Assembly: GCA_000335715.1 (NCBI GenBank)
Contig: AMYZ01000002.1
Coordinates: 1 to 64,000 of the forward strand
From: a beta proteobacterium L13
GTDB lineage: Bacteria; Pseudomonadota; Gammaproteobacteria; Burkholderiales; Chromobacteriaceae
DNA length: 64,000 nt
Direction of reading: 5' to 3'
Both the position numbers and the translations under genes were made by a program. The notes beneath the pieces were generated by a model. It was not told the DNA's origin. It did not search any database and worked only from the letters and a program-made list of their open reading frames with translations. How positions within the stretch are numbered: the first letter of the stretch is position 1; each line of letters opens with the position of its first letter. Shown piece by piece: positions 47,460 through 57,473 of this stretch.

Positions 47460-47475
47460 GCACGCCGTAGCGTGC
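47460..47475 (-). terminator. Hairpin after the PfkB kinase gene
   Basis: GCACGC (47460–47465) pairs with GCGTGC (47470–47475) around CGTA, extended by AAA/TT on the outside, 37 bp past the kinase stop. The 270-bp gap from 47241 shows nothing else I can support. Confidence 0.55.
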
Positions 47476-47511
47476 CTTATTGAACAGTGTGTAAAACACC
47501 CGGTGTTCTGC

Positions 47512-48456
47512 TTACAGTGGCCACGGGTCGCCGTAAGCCTGCATATACAGTGACTTGAGTTTGTCCCAGTCAAAGAAATGGTTCTGCGGGCCGTGGCTGG
47601 TCACCTTGATGGCGCCCAGTACATTGGCCAGCCGGCCGGTAATTTTCCAGTCGTAGCCGTGCTTGATACCGTACAGCAGGCCTGCACGGAAGGCGTCGCC
47701 ACAGCCCATCGGGTCTACCGGTTTGATCGGCATCTGCACGCGCGGAATCAAATGGATGGTGTCATCCACATAAATCTCGGCACCCTTGGAGCCGCGGGTC
47801 ACGATCAGCGCCTTTACCTTGTCTTTCAGCACCTCTACCGGCAAGCCGGCGCGCTCGCGCATCAGCTCGCTTTCGTAGTCGTTGATGGCTACATACGTTG
47901 CCAGCTCCACGATCTCGTTCAGCTCGTCGCGCGACAGCAGCGGCAGCTCCTGGCCCGGGTCGAAGATGAACGGGATACCGGCCGCGTGCAGCTCGCGCGT
48001 ATGCTGCAGGAAAGCAGCATGGCCGCCTGGCGACACAATAGCCACCTGCACCGGCTCGGGCACATCGGCAATGTGGTTTACCGTTGCGTGGTCCATGGAG
48101 CCGGGGTGGAAGGCCATCAGCTGGTTACCGTCCTTGTCGGCAATGCCGAAGCATTGCGACGTATACTGCCCGCGAATCGTACGGATAAAGCGGTCATCGA
48201 CCCCCGCGCGTTTCAGGTGCTGGCGGTAAGGCTCGAAGTCCTCGCCCACCGCGCCCATCACCAGCGGCTTCTCACCCAGCAGGCACAGGCTGTAGGCAAT
48301 ATTGCCCGCCGGGCCGCCAAACTCGCGGCGCATGGTAGGCACCTTGAAGGTGGTGGAGATCTTGTGCAGCTGATCGGGCAGGATATGGTTATCGAAGCGA
48401 TCTTCGAAATTGAACAGGGTGTCGTAGGCCAGCGCCCCGCAAACGAGAATAGACAT
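47512..48456 (-). CDS. PfkB-family carbohydrate/nucleoside kinase
   Basis: Ribokinase-fold kinase of 314 aa. The N-terminal signature (VPTMRREFGGPAGNIAYSLC) and the C-terminal ATP/anion-hole motif (DPMGCGDAFRAGLLYG, with catalytic Asp) are both present. Resemblance is to adenosine-kinase-like members, but the substrate cannot be assigned. It is a single gene, divergent from the downstream TlpA-like gene and separated from gshA by a hairpin. Confidence 0.9.
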   Translation of the reverse strand: MSILVCGALAYDTLFNFEDRFDNHILPDQLHKISTTFKVPTMRREFGGPAGNIAYSLCLLGEKPLVMGAVGEDFEPYRQHLKRAGVDDRFIRTIRGQYTSQCFGIADKDGNQLMAFHPGSMDHATVNHIADVPEPVQVAIVSPGGHAAFLQHTRELHAAGIPFIFDPGQELPLLSRDELNEIVELATYVAINDYESELMRERAGLPVEVLKDKVKALIVTRGSKGAEIYVDDTIHLIPRVQMPIKPVDPMGCGDAFRAGLLYGIKHGYDWKITGRLANVLGAIKVTSHGPQNHFFDWDKLKSLYMQAYGDPWPL

Positions 48457-48535
48457 GACTCGCGCGCAAACAAAAAAGTAATCGGCGAGTTTATCATGAA
48501 CGTTTGTTTAAAGGCAGCGGCGAACTGCGGCCAAC

Positions 48536-48563
48536 TTGCAGATATCTAACAACTTTTTACTAT
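48536..48563 (+). promoter_or_regulatory. Possible promoter of the TlpA-like gene
   Basis: TTGCAG (48536–48541) and TACTAT (48558–48563) are 16 bp apart. A word copy (TGCGGCCAAC) overlaps the −35 box. The leader would be only about 10 bases. Confidence 0.35.
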
Positions 48564-48578
48564 CAAAATGGAATAAAA

Positions 48579-49067
48579 ATGCACAAATTCACCACGCTGT
48601 TACGCCATGGCTTGCTGTTGCTCGCGCTAGGCGCCAGCTTGCCCGTACAGGCCGCCGGGCCGCTGGACAAAGCCAGGCTGACACTGGTGAGCGGCCAGGC
48701 CGCCGCCTTTGCACCATTCCAGGGGCGACTGACCGTGGTGAATTTCTGGGCCACCTGGTGTGCACCCTGCCGCCAGGAAATGCCCATGCTGTCGGCGCTA
48801 TCGGTCAAGCTGGCGACCAAAGGCATCAAGACCGTTGGTATTGCGCTGGATCAGCCCGAGCAGGTACAGGCGTTCCTGAAACAGACGGCGGTGACTTACC
48901 CCATCCTGATGAGTGATGGCGACGGGATTGCCGTCATGCGCGAGCTGGGTAACAAGAGTGGTGGCCTGCCCTATACCGTCGTACTGAATGCCCAGGGCAA
49001 ACCGGTTAAGCAGCTGCTGGGCATTCTGGACGAAAAAACACTCGTTAAAGCGCTGGCCGGGCTATAG
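48579..49067 (+). CDS. TlpA-like periplasmic thioredoxin
   Basis: Thioredoxin-fold protein of 162 aa with a cleavable signal peptide (LLLLALGASLPVQA) and an active site WCAPC in NFWATWCAPCRQEMPML. The cis-Pro lies in GGLPYTVVLN. It likely acts as a periplasmic thiol reductant, for example in cytochrome c maturation, though no partner is adjacent. Its end overlaps the convergent GGDEF-EAL gene by 6 bp. A second TlpA-like protein, a lipoprotein, is encoded near 28.5 kb. Confidence 0.9.
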   Translation: MHKFTTLLRHGLLLLALGASLPVQAAGPLDKARLTLVSGQAAAFAPFQGRLTVVNFWATWCAPCRQEMPMLSALSVKLATKGIKTVGIALDQPEQVQAFLKQTAVTYPILMSDGDGIAVMRELGNKSGGLPYTVVLNAQGKPVKQLLGILDEKTLVKALAGL

Positions 49068-52000
49068 GGACAGACTCAGGCTGCTTTCGTGCAGCTGCGG
49101 CATACCGGATAGCAGGCTGTGCACCGCCTGCTCGTGCTGCTGTCGCAGGGCAAGAATGACCGGAATGTGCTGCTGGATTGCTTCGTGATCGCCCAGCTGG
49201 TGCGCCTGCCACAGCTGCTGGCAATGCAGGGCCAGCGACGACTGCAGCTGGCCTAGCTGGGCAAAGCTGGTATGGCCACCGTAACGCATCAGGCCGTCGG
49301 TACCATACCAGCGCAGGAATCGCTCGCTGACCGCATCGTCCCACTCGCCCTGCGTATCCGCATCTTGCGCCAGCGCCAGCAGGCGCGATAGCGAGCTGCG
49401 CAAGTTCAGCTCGAGGCCAAACAGGAAGATGTCTTCCTGCGACCAGCGCTTGCGCACCCCCTGCCACTGCGGCGGGCTGTGCCAGTGGCGGCACCAGGCC
49501 ACCACATCCGCCGCCGGCATTGGCTTGGCGACGCCGTAACCCTGGGCGATATCGCAGCCCAGGTGCAACAGCAGGCTGCCGTGCTCTACGGTTTCCACCC
49601 CTTCGGCGACCAGCTCACGGTTAAAGGCTTCAGACAGGCCGATAATGCCCTGCACAATGGCCAGATCGTCGCTGCTTTCGTGCATGCCCCGAATAAACGA
49701 CTGGTCAATCTTGAGCTTGTCCGCCGGCAGGCGTTTCAGATACAGCAGGGACGAATAGCCGGTACCGAAATCATCCAGCGAGAAACGCACCCCCAGCCCC
49801 TGGCAGGTTTGCATCAGGCGGCCAACGTGTTCCACATCCGATAGCGCGGTGCTTTCCAGCACCTCGATTTCCAGCATGCCGCGTGGTACGTCCGGGTGAG
49901 CATCCAGCAGGCTGGCCAGCCGGGCGGCAAAGTCTGACTGCTGCAGGTGGTGGGCAGAAATATTCACGCTGACAGACAGAACGCGCCCTTCACCACGCCA
50001 CTGCGCCATCTGCTGCAGTGCCGTCTCGATCACCCATTCGCCCAGGCGGATATCCAGGTGGCTGTCTTCCACCTCGGGCAAAAAGGCCCCCGGCGGCAAG
50101 ACGCCACGCTGCGGGTGGTGCCAGCGCATCAAGGCTTCCATGCCCACAATCTGGCCATCACGCATATTGACCTTGGGCTGGTAGTACAGCTGCAGCTCGC
50201 CCTGTACCAGCGCCTGTTCCAGCCTCTGCAGGCTTTGCAAGCGGCTACGGCTCTGGCGGTCGTGCTCGGCGTCAAAAATCTGGTAGCCATTGCGCCCCAG
50301 GTCTTTGGCTTTGTACATGGCCTGGTCGGCGTGGCGCAGCAGGGTGTCAGCGTCCTGCTCGTCCTGCGGGTACAGCGTGACACCGATACTGGCGGATACT
50401 TGCACCTGGATGTCACCGATATCACACGGTGCAGCCACGGTTTCCAGAATCTGGTGCAGGCTCTGGTGGCACGCCTCGATATCGGGCAGCCCCGACAGCA
50501 ACAGCGCAAACTCGTCGCCACCCAGCCGCGCCACGGTATCGCCGCCGTGCATGGCAAGCTGCAAGCGGTCGGCGATCTGGATCAGCAGCTGGTCGCCTAC
50601 GTCGTGGCCATAGCGGTCGTTCACGCGCTTGAAACCATCCAGATCCATAAAACAGATCGCCAGCCACTGGCCGCTGCGGCTGGCCTGGGCAATGGCTACC
50701 CGCATACGGTCACCCAGCAAGACGCGGTTGGGTAGCTGGGTCAGCGGGTCGTGGTGCGCCATACGGTCCAGCCGGGCTTCCTGCTCCTTCATCACCGTGA
50801 TATCGGCAAACACGGCGATATAGTGACGTACCTGACCTTGCTGGTCGTAAATGACGGATATCGAGAGCAGGACAGGATAGAGGCTACCATCCTTGCGGCG
50901 GTTCCAGACCTCACCCTGCCAGTGGCCTTTCTGGCTCAGGGTCAGGCGGATGGCCTGGTAAAAGTCTTCATCATGACGGCCGGAGTAGAAATGGCCGGGC
51001 ATCTGCCCTACCACCTCGTCGCGCTCGAAACCGCTGATTTCGCACAGGGCGCGGTTGACATCGACAACACGGCCACTGGCGTCGGCAATGACAATACCTT
51101 CGCGTGAATGCTTGAACACCCCTGCCAGCAGCTGCAAGCGGCCTTCGGCGCGCCGCAGGTCAGAGATATCGTTCCAGGCACCGATGATGCCGGCGATCTC
51201 GCCCTGGTCGTCGTAGAACACGTCTTTGGAGAAAATCACATGGCGCTGCTGGCCGTGCTGGTCGGTGAGCAAGCCGGCGTACTCCTGATGCCCCAGGCCG
51301 GCATTCAGCGCCTCATCGTGACGCATATGCAGTGCCGCCAGCTCGGCAGGCCATAACTCGGCTGCGACCTTGCCACGAATATCACGCCGGCTCAGGCCGG
51401 TTACACGGGCAAACGCGTCATTACAGCCCATGTAGCGGCCGTGAGCATCCTTGTAAAACACCGGCATGGGCATGGCCAACAGCAACATATCGGTGAAGCG
51501 CTGGCTTTTGGCCCACTTTTCATCTGCCGACTGTACCGCCGCGGCCATGCGGTTAAACGCCAGGCCCAGGCGGCCAACCTCGTCCACCCCATCTTCCGGT
51601 GCACGCACCGACAGGGTGCCATGGCCCAACGACTCGGCGGCCTGGGTCAAGCGCTTCAGCCGCCGCACAATCCATAAGGTCACCAGCACCATCCAGATCG
51701 TCGCCAGCAGGCCCGCTACCACTACCATCGGCGCTGTGCGCTGGATGAAGCTCAGGAAAATCTGCCGTGCCTCGGCAACGCGTAGGCCTAGCTGTACCTC
51801 GCCCTGGGTCAGGGAGAAGCGGGTATCAAACAGTGGGTCACCACTGCCGGCAATATCGCTATCCGGCGTAAAGCGCTGGACCTGAATGCCACTGCGCGCC
51901 ATGATCTTGCCGGCACTGTCGCGCACCACCAGATAGGCCAGGTCGCCAGAACGGGTCAGCTCGTCGGTAATTTCCTGCAGCGTGCTGTAATCCCGCTCCA

Positions 52001-52193
52001 GCATGGGGGCAACCAGCGCGGCGCGCAGCTCGACTTGCAGGCTACCCAGGCGCACACGCGTCTGCTCTACCGCCATCTCGCGCATCATGTGCACGCTTTG
52101 CCAGGCAATAATGCCGAACAACAGCAGCTGTACCACGAACAAGGCTGGAATGATGATCCAGGTCAGCGAACGCGGACGCAGGTCGATGGCCAT
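49062..52193 (-). CDS. Membrane GGDEF–EAL cyclic di-GMP enzyme with HAMP, two PAS and a C-terminal extension
   Basis: Receptor of 1043 aa. Order: TM1 (about 10–32), periplasmic loop, TM2 (about 155–177), HAMP (to about 235), PAS1 (about 240–355), PAS2 (about 360–475), GGDEF (about 480–645), EAL (about 655–905) and an extra helical region (about 910–1043). The GGDEF site reads ARLGGDEF, but the I-site position reads HGGD, without Arg. EAL catalytic motifs are intact (MEALMRWHHP, LDDFGTGYSSLLYL, KIDQSFIRG, VAEGVETVEH). It may therefore both make and degrade c-di-GMP. Its ATG overlaps the stop of the binding-protein gene (ATGA). Confidence 0.92.
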   Translation of the reverse strand: MAIDLRPRSLTWIIIPALFVVQLLLFGIIAWQSVHMMREMAVEQTRVRLGSLQVELRAALVAPMLERDYSTLQEITDELTRSGDLAYLVVRDSAGKIMARSGIQVQRFTPDSDIAGSGDPLFDTRFSLTQGEVQLGLRVAEARQIFLSFIQRTAPMVVVAGLLATIWMVLVTLWIVRRLKRLTQAAESLGHGTLSVRAPEDGVDEVGRLGLAFNRMAAAVQSADEKWAKSQRFTDMLLLAMPMPVFYKDAHGRYMGCNDAFARVTGLSRRDIRGKVAAELWPAELAALHMRHDEALNAGLGHQEYAGLLTDQHGQQRHVIFSKDVFYDDQGEIAGIIGAWNDISDLRRAEGRLQLLAGVFKHSREGIVIADASGRVVDVNRALCEISGFERDEVVGQMPGHFYSGRHDEDFYQAIRLTLSQKGHWQGEVWNRRKDGSLYPVLLSISVIYDQQGQVRHYIAVFADITVMKEQEARLDRMAHHDPLTQLPNRVLLGDRMRVAIAQASRSGQWLAICFMDLDGFKRVNDRYGHDVGDQLLIQIADRLQLAMHGGDTVARLGGDEFALLLSGLPDIEACHQSLHQILETVAAPCDIGDIQVQVSASIGVTLYPQDEQDADTLLRHADQAMYKAKDLGRNGYQIFDAEHDRQSRSRLQSLQRLEQALVQGELQLYYQPKVNMRDGQIVGMEALMRWHHPQRGVLPPGAFLPEVEDSHLDIRLGEWVIETALQQMAQWRGEGRVLSVSVNISAHHLQQSDFAARLASLLDAHPDVPRGMLEIEVLESTALSDVEHVGRLMQTCQGLGVRFSLDDFGTGYSSLLYLKRLPADKLKIDQSFIRGMHESSDDLAIVQGIIGLSEAFNRELVAEGVETVEHGSLLLHLGCDIAQGYGVAKPMPAADVVAWCRHWHSPPQWQGVRKRWSQEDIFLFGLELNLRSSLSRLLALAQDADTQGEWDDAVSERFLRWYGTDGLMRYGGHTSFAQLGQLQSSLALHCQQLWQAHQLGDHEAIQQHIPVILALRQQHEQAVHSLLSGMPQLHESSLSLSL

Positions 52194-53017
52194 TATTTCA
52201 GCATCACCTTCAAGTCCTGCACATACGGGTCCAGCGCCTTCATGTCGGCTGCGGAAATCTCTTTCAGGCCACCATGCCCCAGCTCTTTACTGAACGCCTT
52301 GCCTTCATCCGTGTTGTTGGCAAACTGGAACAGCTGGCTGCGCAAGCTGTCTATGCGGCTAGCACCCAGGCGTTTGTGCGCCAGATACAGCAACGGGGTC
52401 GTTTGCGGCAGACGCTTCATCACACGCACCCGTACCGTGGTGCCGGGGTGCAGCTGGCGCAAAGCCGTCACAGAAATAATCGCGGCGGCTGATTCGCCAT
52501 TGAGCAGGGCTTGTACCGAGTTGGCATGGCTGCCGGCAGGGCGGATGGTGACATCCTTGCCTGGCGTCAGGCCATTCTGGATCAGGTAACGCTGTGCGGC
52601 CAAAGTGAGATTGGCCAGTTTGTCACTGGTAGACACCACCTTGCCCCGTAACGCCTCTAGCGTATTCACGCCGTCTTTACGGGTCACCAGCAAGGGTTCC
52701 AGGTTGGTTTGCGGGCGGGCGAGCGGCTCGTAGCCTTGCTCCAGCTGAGCCAGGCGGCCAAAGTACGGCGACGTGGCAATCACGTCGTAACGGCCTTGCC
52801 CGGTACGCTCCAGATAGCTCAGATAGTCCGGGGCAGACTCGATCACCACCGGCACGCCAGTCACAGTTTGCAACTGGGCACGCATGGGCTCGTACAGCTC
52901 GGCTAGCTTGCGTGCCGACAAGTACGGCACCACCCCCAGCACCAGCATATCAGCGGCCTGTGCCAGCGGTGACAGGCAGCAGGCAGTCAGGCAACACAGC
53001 AGGAATTTTCTGGCCAT
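52193..53017 (-). CDS. PhnD/SsuA-like periplasmic substrate-binding protein
   Basis: Solute-binding protein of 274 aa with a signal peptide (LLCCLTACCLSPLAQA) and the PhnD-type fold (VLGVVPYLSARKLAELYEPM, GRYDVIATSPYFGRLAQ, ALRGKVVSTSDKLANLT, NGESAAAIISVTALRQL). PhnD relatives bind phosphonate or phosphate-like anions. No ABC-transporter genes are nearby. It is translationally coupled to the GGDEF-EAL receptor, so it probably presents a ligand to that receptor. The ligand is unknown. Confidence 0.88.
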   Translation of the reverse strand: MARKFLLCCLTACCLSPLAQAADMLVLGVVPYLSARKLAELYEPMRAQLQTVTGVPVVIESAPDYLSYLERTGQGRYDVIATSPYFGRLAQLEQGYEPLARPQTNLEPLLVTRKDGVNTLEALRGKVVSTSDKLANLTLAAQRYLIQNGLTPGKDVTIRPAGSHANSVQALLNGESAAAIISVTALRQLHPGTTVRVRVMKRLPQTTPLLYLAHKRLGASRIDSLRSQLFQFANNTDEGKAFSKELGHGGLKEISAADMKALDPYVQDLKVMLK

Positions 53018-53359
53018 CCCGGCATTCCTTTATCGTTATTGTGGCGATTCACTCGTCGCGCAGACAGCAAACACCTCAGGCCTGACTTTAAAGTCAAGCG
53101 GCTGATGCTTAACAATGTACCGTCAACACACCCACGCAATCTAGCATTTCAATAAATATGAATTTTTGATTTGGCTAAATTCTATCGGTAATTGCTTCTT
53201 TTATGGCAAAAATGCCGCAATCAAATATTTTTAAATGCCAAAAGAATATAACAGGCAAATAAAAAAAGACCACCAGGCAAGCTGGCAGTCTTTAGCACTT
53301 CGTAGAATGTCATTGTTCAAGGCATCGTATACCGAACAAGCACACGCTTATTCAGTAAA
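53018..53359. other. 342-bp AT-rich intergenic region
   Basis: The longest gene-free stretch of the window and noticeably AT-rich (about 53130–53270). It holds the presumed promoter of the binding-protein/GGDEF-EAL operon and the fadH terminator. No open reading frame or RNA gene is evident. The hexamers GGCAAAAATGCC and CTTTAAAG are palindromic but too common to assign. Confidence 0.7.
53261..53293 (-). terminator. Terminator after fadH
   Basis: AAAGACCACCAG (53265–53276) pairs with CTGGCAGTCTTT (53282–53293), with two internal mismatches. The A-run from 53261 gives a long T-run on the minus strand, about 65 bp after the fadH stop. Confidence 0.7.
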
Positions 53360-55496
<2,137 letters not shown>

Positions 55497-55524
55497 TTGC
55501 GCATATATCCCACCCATCAGACAT

Positions 55525-55553
55525 ACGACATTGCCCAGGAAATGACCTAGAAT
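55525..55553 (+). promoter_or_regulatory. Possible promoter of the carbonic-anhydrase-like gene
   Basis: ACGACA (55525–55530) and TAGAAT (55548–55553) are 17 bp apart, 36 bp before the start codon. The −35 match is weak. Confidence 0.35.
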
Positions 55554-55588
55554 GCACCGAGGTTATTAATAAATTCAGGGAGAGAATT

Positions 55589-56146
55589 ATGTGCCAGTGC
55601 TCTACACATGCGCAGCGTGATACTGCGGCCAACCCGGGCCGGCGACAGTTTGTCCAGCTTGCCGCACTGGGCGGTGGTGCAGCCCTGCTAGGCAGCTTTC
55701 TGCCGCAAACCGCTTATGCCGCCGGCGGCACCGATGCGCTGCTGCTATCGTGCATGGACTACCGCCTGGTAGATGAAACAGAAGCCTTCATGGCCGCGCG
55801 TGGCATGAAAAACAAGTACGACCATATCGTGCTGGCCGGCGCGGCGCTGGGGGCGATCACCAACAAATTCCCGGCCTGGAACCAGGCGTTCTGGGAGCAT
55901 CTGGACGTGGCGATCAGCCTGCACCATATCCATAAAGTGATGATTCTCGACCACCGCGACTGCGGCGCCTACAAAGTGGTGCTGGGCGAGGACTTTGGCA
56001 AAATGCCGGAAAAAGAAACGCAGACTCACGCCGAAACCCTGATGACGCTGCGCAAACAGATTCTGGCCAAATACCCGCAGTTGGCGGTAGAAACCTACCT
56101 GATGGCGCTGGATGGCAGCGTGCAGCAAATCGTGGCCAAGGGCTAA
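55589..56146 (+). CDS. Tat-exported beta-carbonic-anhydrase-like protein
   Basis: Protein of 185 aa. Residues 18–24 (RRQFVQL) followed by a hydrophobic stretch and AYAAG form a twin-arginine signal, so a folded, metal-loaded protein is probably exported to the periplasm. The mature part has beta-carbonic-anhydrase landmarks: CMDYR (Cys55, Asp57, Arg59) and DHRDCGAYK (His122, Cys125), the three expected zinc ligands plus the Asp–Arg dyad. At about 140 mature residues it is short for a classical enzyme. GGGAG precedes the ATG. Activity is inferred. An SbtA/SbtB pair lies 1 kb away. Confidence 0.82.
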   Translation: MCQCSTHAQRDTAANPGRRQFVQLAALGGGAALLGSFLPQTAYAAGGTDALLLSCMDYRLVDETEAFMAARGMKNKYDHIVLAGAALGAITNKFPAWNQAFWEHLDVAISLHHIHKVMILDHRDCGAYKVVLGEDFGKMPEKETQTHAETLMTLRKQILAKYPQLAVETYLMALDGSVQQIVAKG

Positions 56147-56160
56147 ACACACCCGCGTAG

Positions 56161-56206
56161 CCAATGAAAAAAGCACCGCCGGGTATCGCGGTGCTTTTTT
56201 CATTGG
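56161..56206. terminator. Long bidirectional terminator
   Basis: A perfect 19-bp stem joins 56161–56179 and 56188–56206 around an 8-base loop; the core is AAAAAAGCACCGC with GCGGTGCTTTTTT. It serves the carbonic-anhydrase-like gene and the convergent hydrolase gene. Confidence 0.92.
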
Positions 56207-56215
56207 CACGATATC

Positions 56216-57130
56216 TCAGGCCGTAATGCGGTTCAGCCAGGCCAGCAAATCGGCCTCCAACTGGGCGCGATTGGTTTCGTTGTGCATTTCGTGCCGGCCA
56301 CCGGGGTACACCGTCACACTCACGTCCTGCATGCCTGCGGCACGGTAGCGGCTGGCCAGCTGGCCCAGGCCGAACTTGCCCAGGCTCACCGGGTCGCGGC
56401 TACCCGCCTGCAGCCACACCGGGCAGGCTTTAGGCAGCGCGCGGCCATCGGCCTCGCCCAGTTCCAGCTCGATAATGCCGCCAAACAGGTCTATCCACAG
56501 CTGCGGGGTAGGATGTTGGCCGCACAGCGGGTCGGCGATATAGGCGTCCACCTGCGCCGCATCGCGGCTTAGCCAGTCCAGCCGGGTGCGCGCGGGTAAA
56601 AACCCCAGGTTGAAGCTGCCGAACACCAGCGCCGTCATGAACGTACTGGGTTTGCTTGCCCCTCCCAGCCTGGCCGCCAGCCGTGCGACACCGCGCATCA
56701 CCCGCGACAGGTAACGCTGGCGGTAGCCGGTAGCCGACAGCACCATGCCGGCCAAACGTTGGCCGTAGCGCAGGATAAAGGCGCGTGCGACAAAGCTGCC
56801 CATGCTGTGCCCGTACAACACCACCGGCCGCTCGTGCTGCTGGCGTGCGTAATCCACCACCTCGCGCAGATCGTCTACCACGCGCTGCCAGCCCCCCTGC
56901 GCGGCAAACCAGCCCGGCACCTGCGCATGGCGGCCATGGCCGCGATGATCGTGCGCATAAACAGCGTAACCCGCCAGTACCAGCTTCTGCGCCAGCGCCT
57001 GGTAGCGCCCGCCGTACTCGCTCATGCCATGGCTGATCACCACCACGGCGCGCGGCGCGCCGACAGGCAGCCAGCAGCAGCCGTGAATATCGGCCTCGTC
57101 ACTGGCGGTTATACGAAAGGCTTGCGTCAT
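56216..57130 (-). CDS. Alpha/beta hydrolase, monoacylglycerol-lipase-like
   Basis: Serine hydrolase of 304 aa related to lysophospholipases and monoglyceride lipases. Motifs are VVISHGMSEYGGRY (oxyanion hole), YAVYAHDHRGHGRH and the nucleophile elbow GHSMG. The Asp and His of the triad are expected in the C-terminal third (QAGSRDPVS, PGGRHEMHNE). There is no signal peptide. Substrate not assignable. It lies downstream of the SbtAB genes on the same strand, 29 bp after the SbtB-like stop, so it may share their transcript. Confidence 0.9.
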   Translation of the reverse strand: MTQAFRITASDEADIHGCCWLPVGAPRAVVVISHGMSEYGGRYQALAQKLVLAGYAVYAHDHRGHGRHAQVPGWFAAQGGWQRVVDDLREVVDYARQQHERPVVLYGHSMGSFVARAFILRYGQRLAGMVLSATGYRQRYLSRVMRGVARLAARLGGASKPSTFMTALVFGSFNLGFLPARTRLDWLSRDAAQVDAYIADPLCGQHPTPQLWIDLFGGIIELELGEADGRALPKACPVWLQAGSRDPVSLGKFGLGQLASRYRAAGMQDVSVTVYPGGRHEMHNETNRAQLEADLLAWLNRITA

Positions 57131-57159
57131 GTTTCCCCCTGATTGGTGGCAGGCACGCG

Positions 57160-57462
57160 CTAGAATTTGTCTGCGCGCAGCACCCCTACATCCGAAACAT
57201 ACAGGATCAGGCCGTAATCAGGCAGATAGGCTTGCTCACAACGCAAAGCAATCGCCTTGGCGACCTCGGTGTCACATACCACATCGATACGGATATTACG
57301 GTCGAAGCTCCACGCCCCGCCCTGCACCCCGTGCGCGCCGCCACCACGGGCATCCACCACGGTATAGCCATGCGCGCCCAGGCGCTGGATGTCTTTGACC
57401 AGGCGCGCCTCCAGTACGGACTCGGTCACAATCGTCAGCAGCTTCTTGGTATGAAATGGCAT
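57160..57462 (-). CDS. P-II-like regulator of the bicarbonate transporter (SbtB-type)
   Basis: Small P-II-fold protein of 100 aa: KKLLTIVTESVLEARLVKDI, a short T-loop region (VVDARGGGAHGVQGGAW) and a C-terminal strand (GLILYVSDVGVLRADKF). In cyanobacteria SbtB binds adenylyl nucleotides and gates SbtA. The start at 57462 has AAGGAAG and lies 11 bp after the transporter stop; an in-frame extension to 57501 overlaps the transporter gene and was rejected. The pairing strongly supports the assignment. Confidence 0.82.
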   Translation of the reverse strand: MPFHTKKLLTIVTESVLEARLVKDIQRLGAHGYTVVDARGGGAHGVQGGAWSFDRNIRIDVVCDTEVAKAIALRCEQAYLPDYGLILYVSDVGVLRADKF

Positions 57463-57473
57463 CGAGCTTCCTT

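Noticed and set aside
53130-53270. AT-rich stretch as horizontally acquired DNA
   Set aside because: It is short, contains no gene, and is adequately explained as a promoter and terminator region between two operons.
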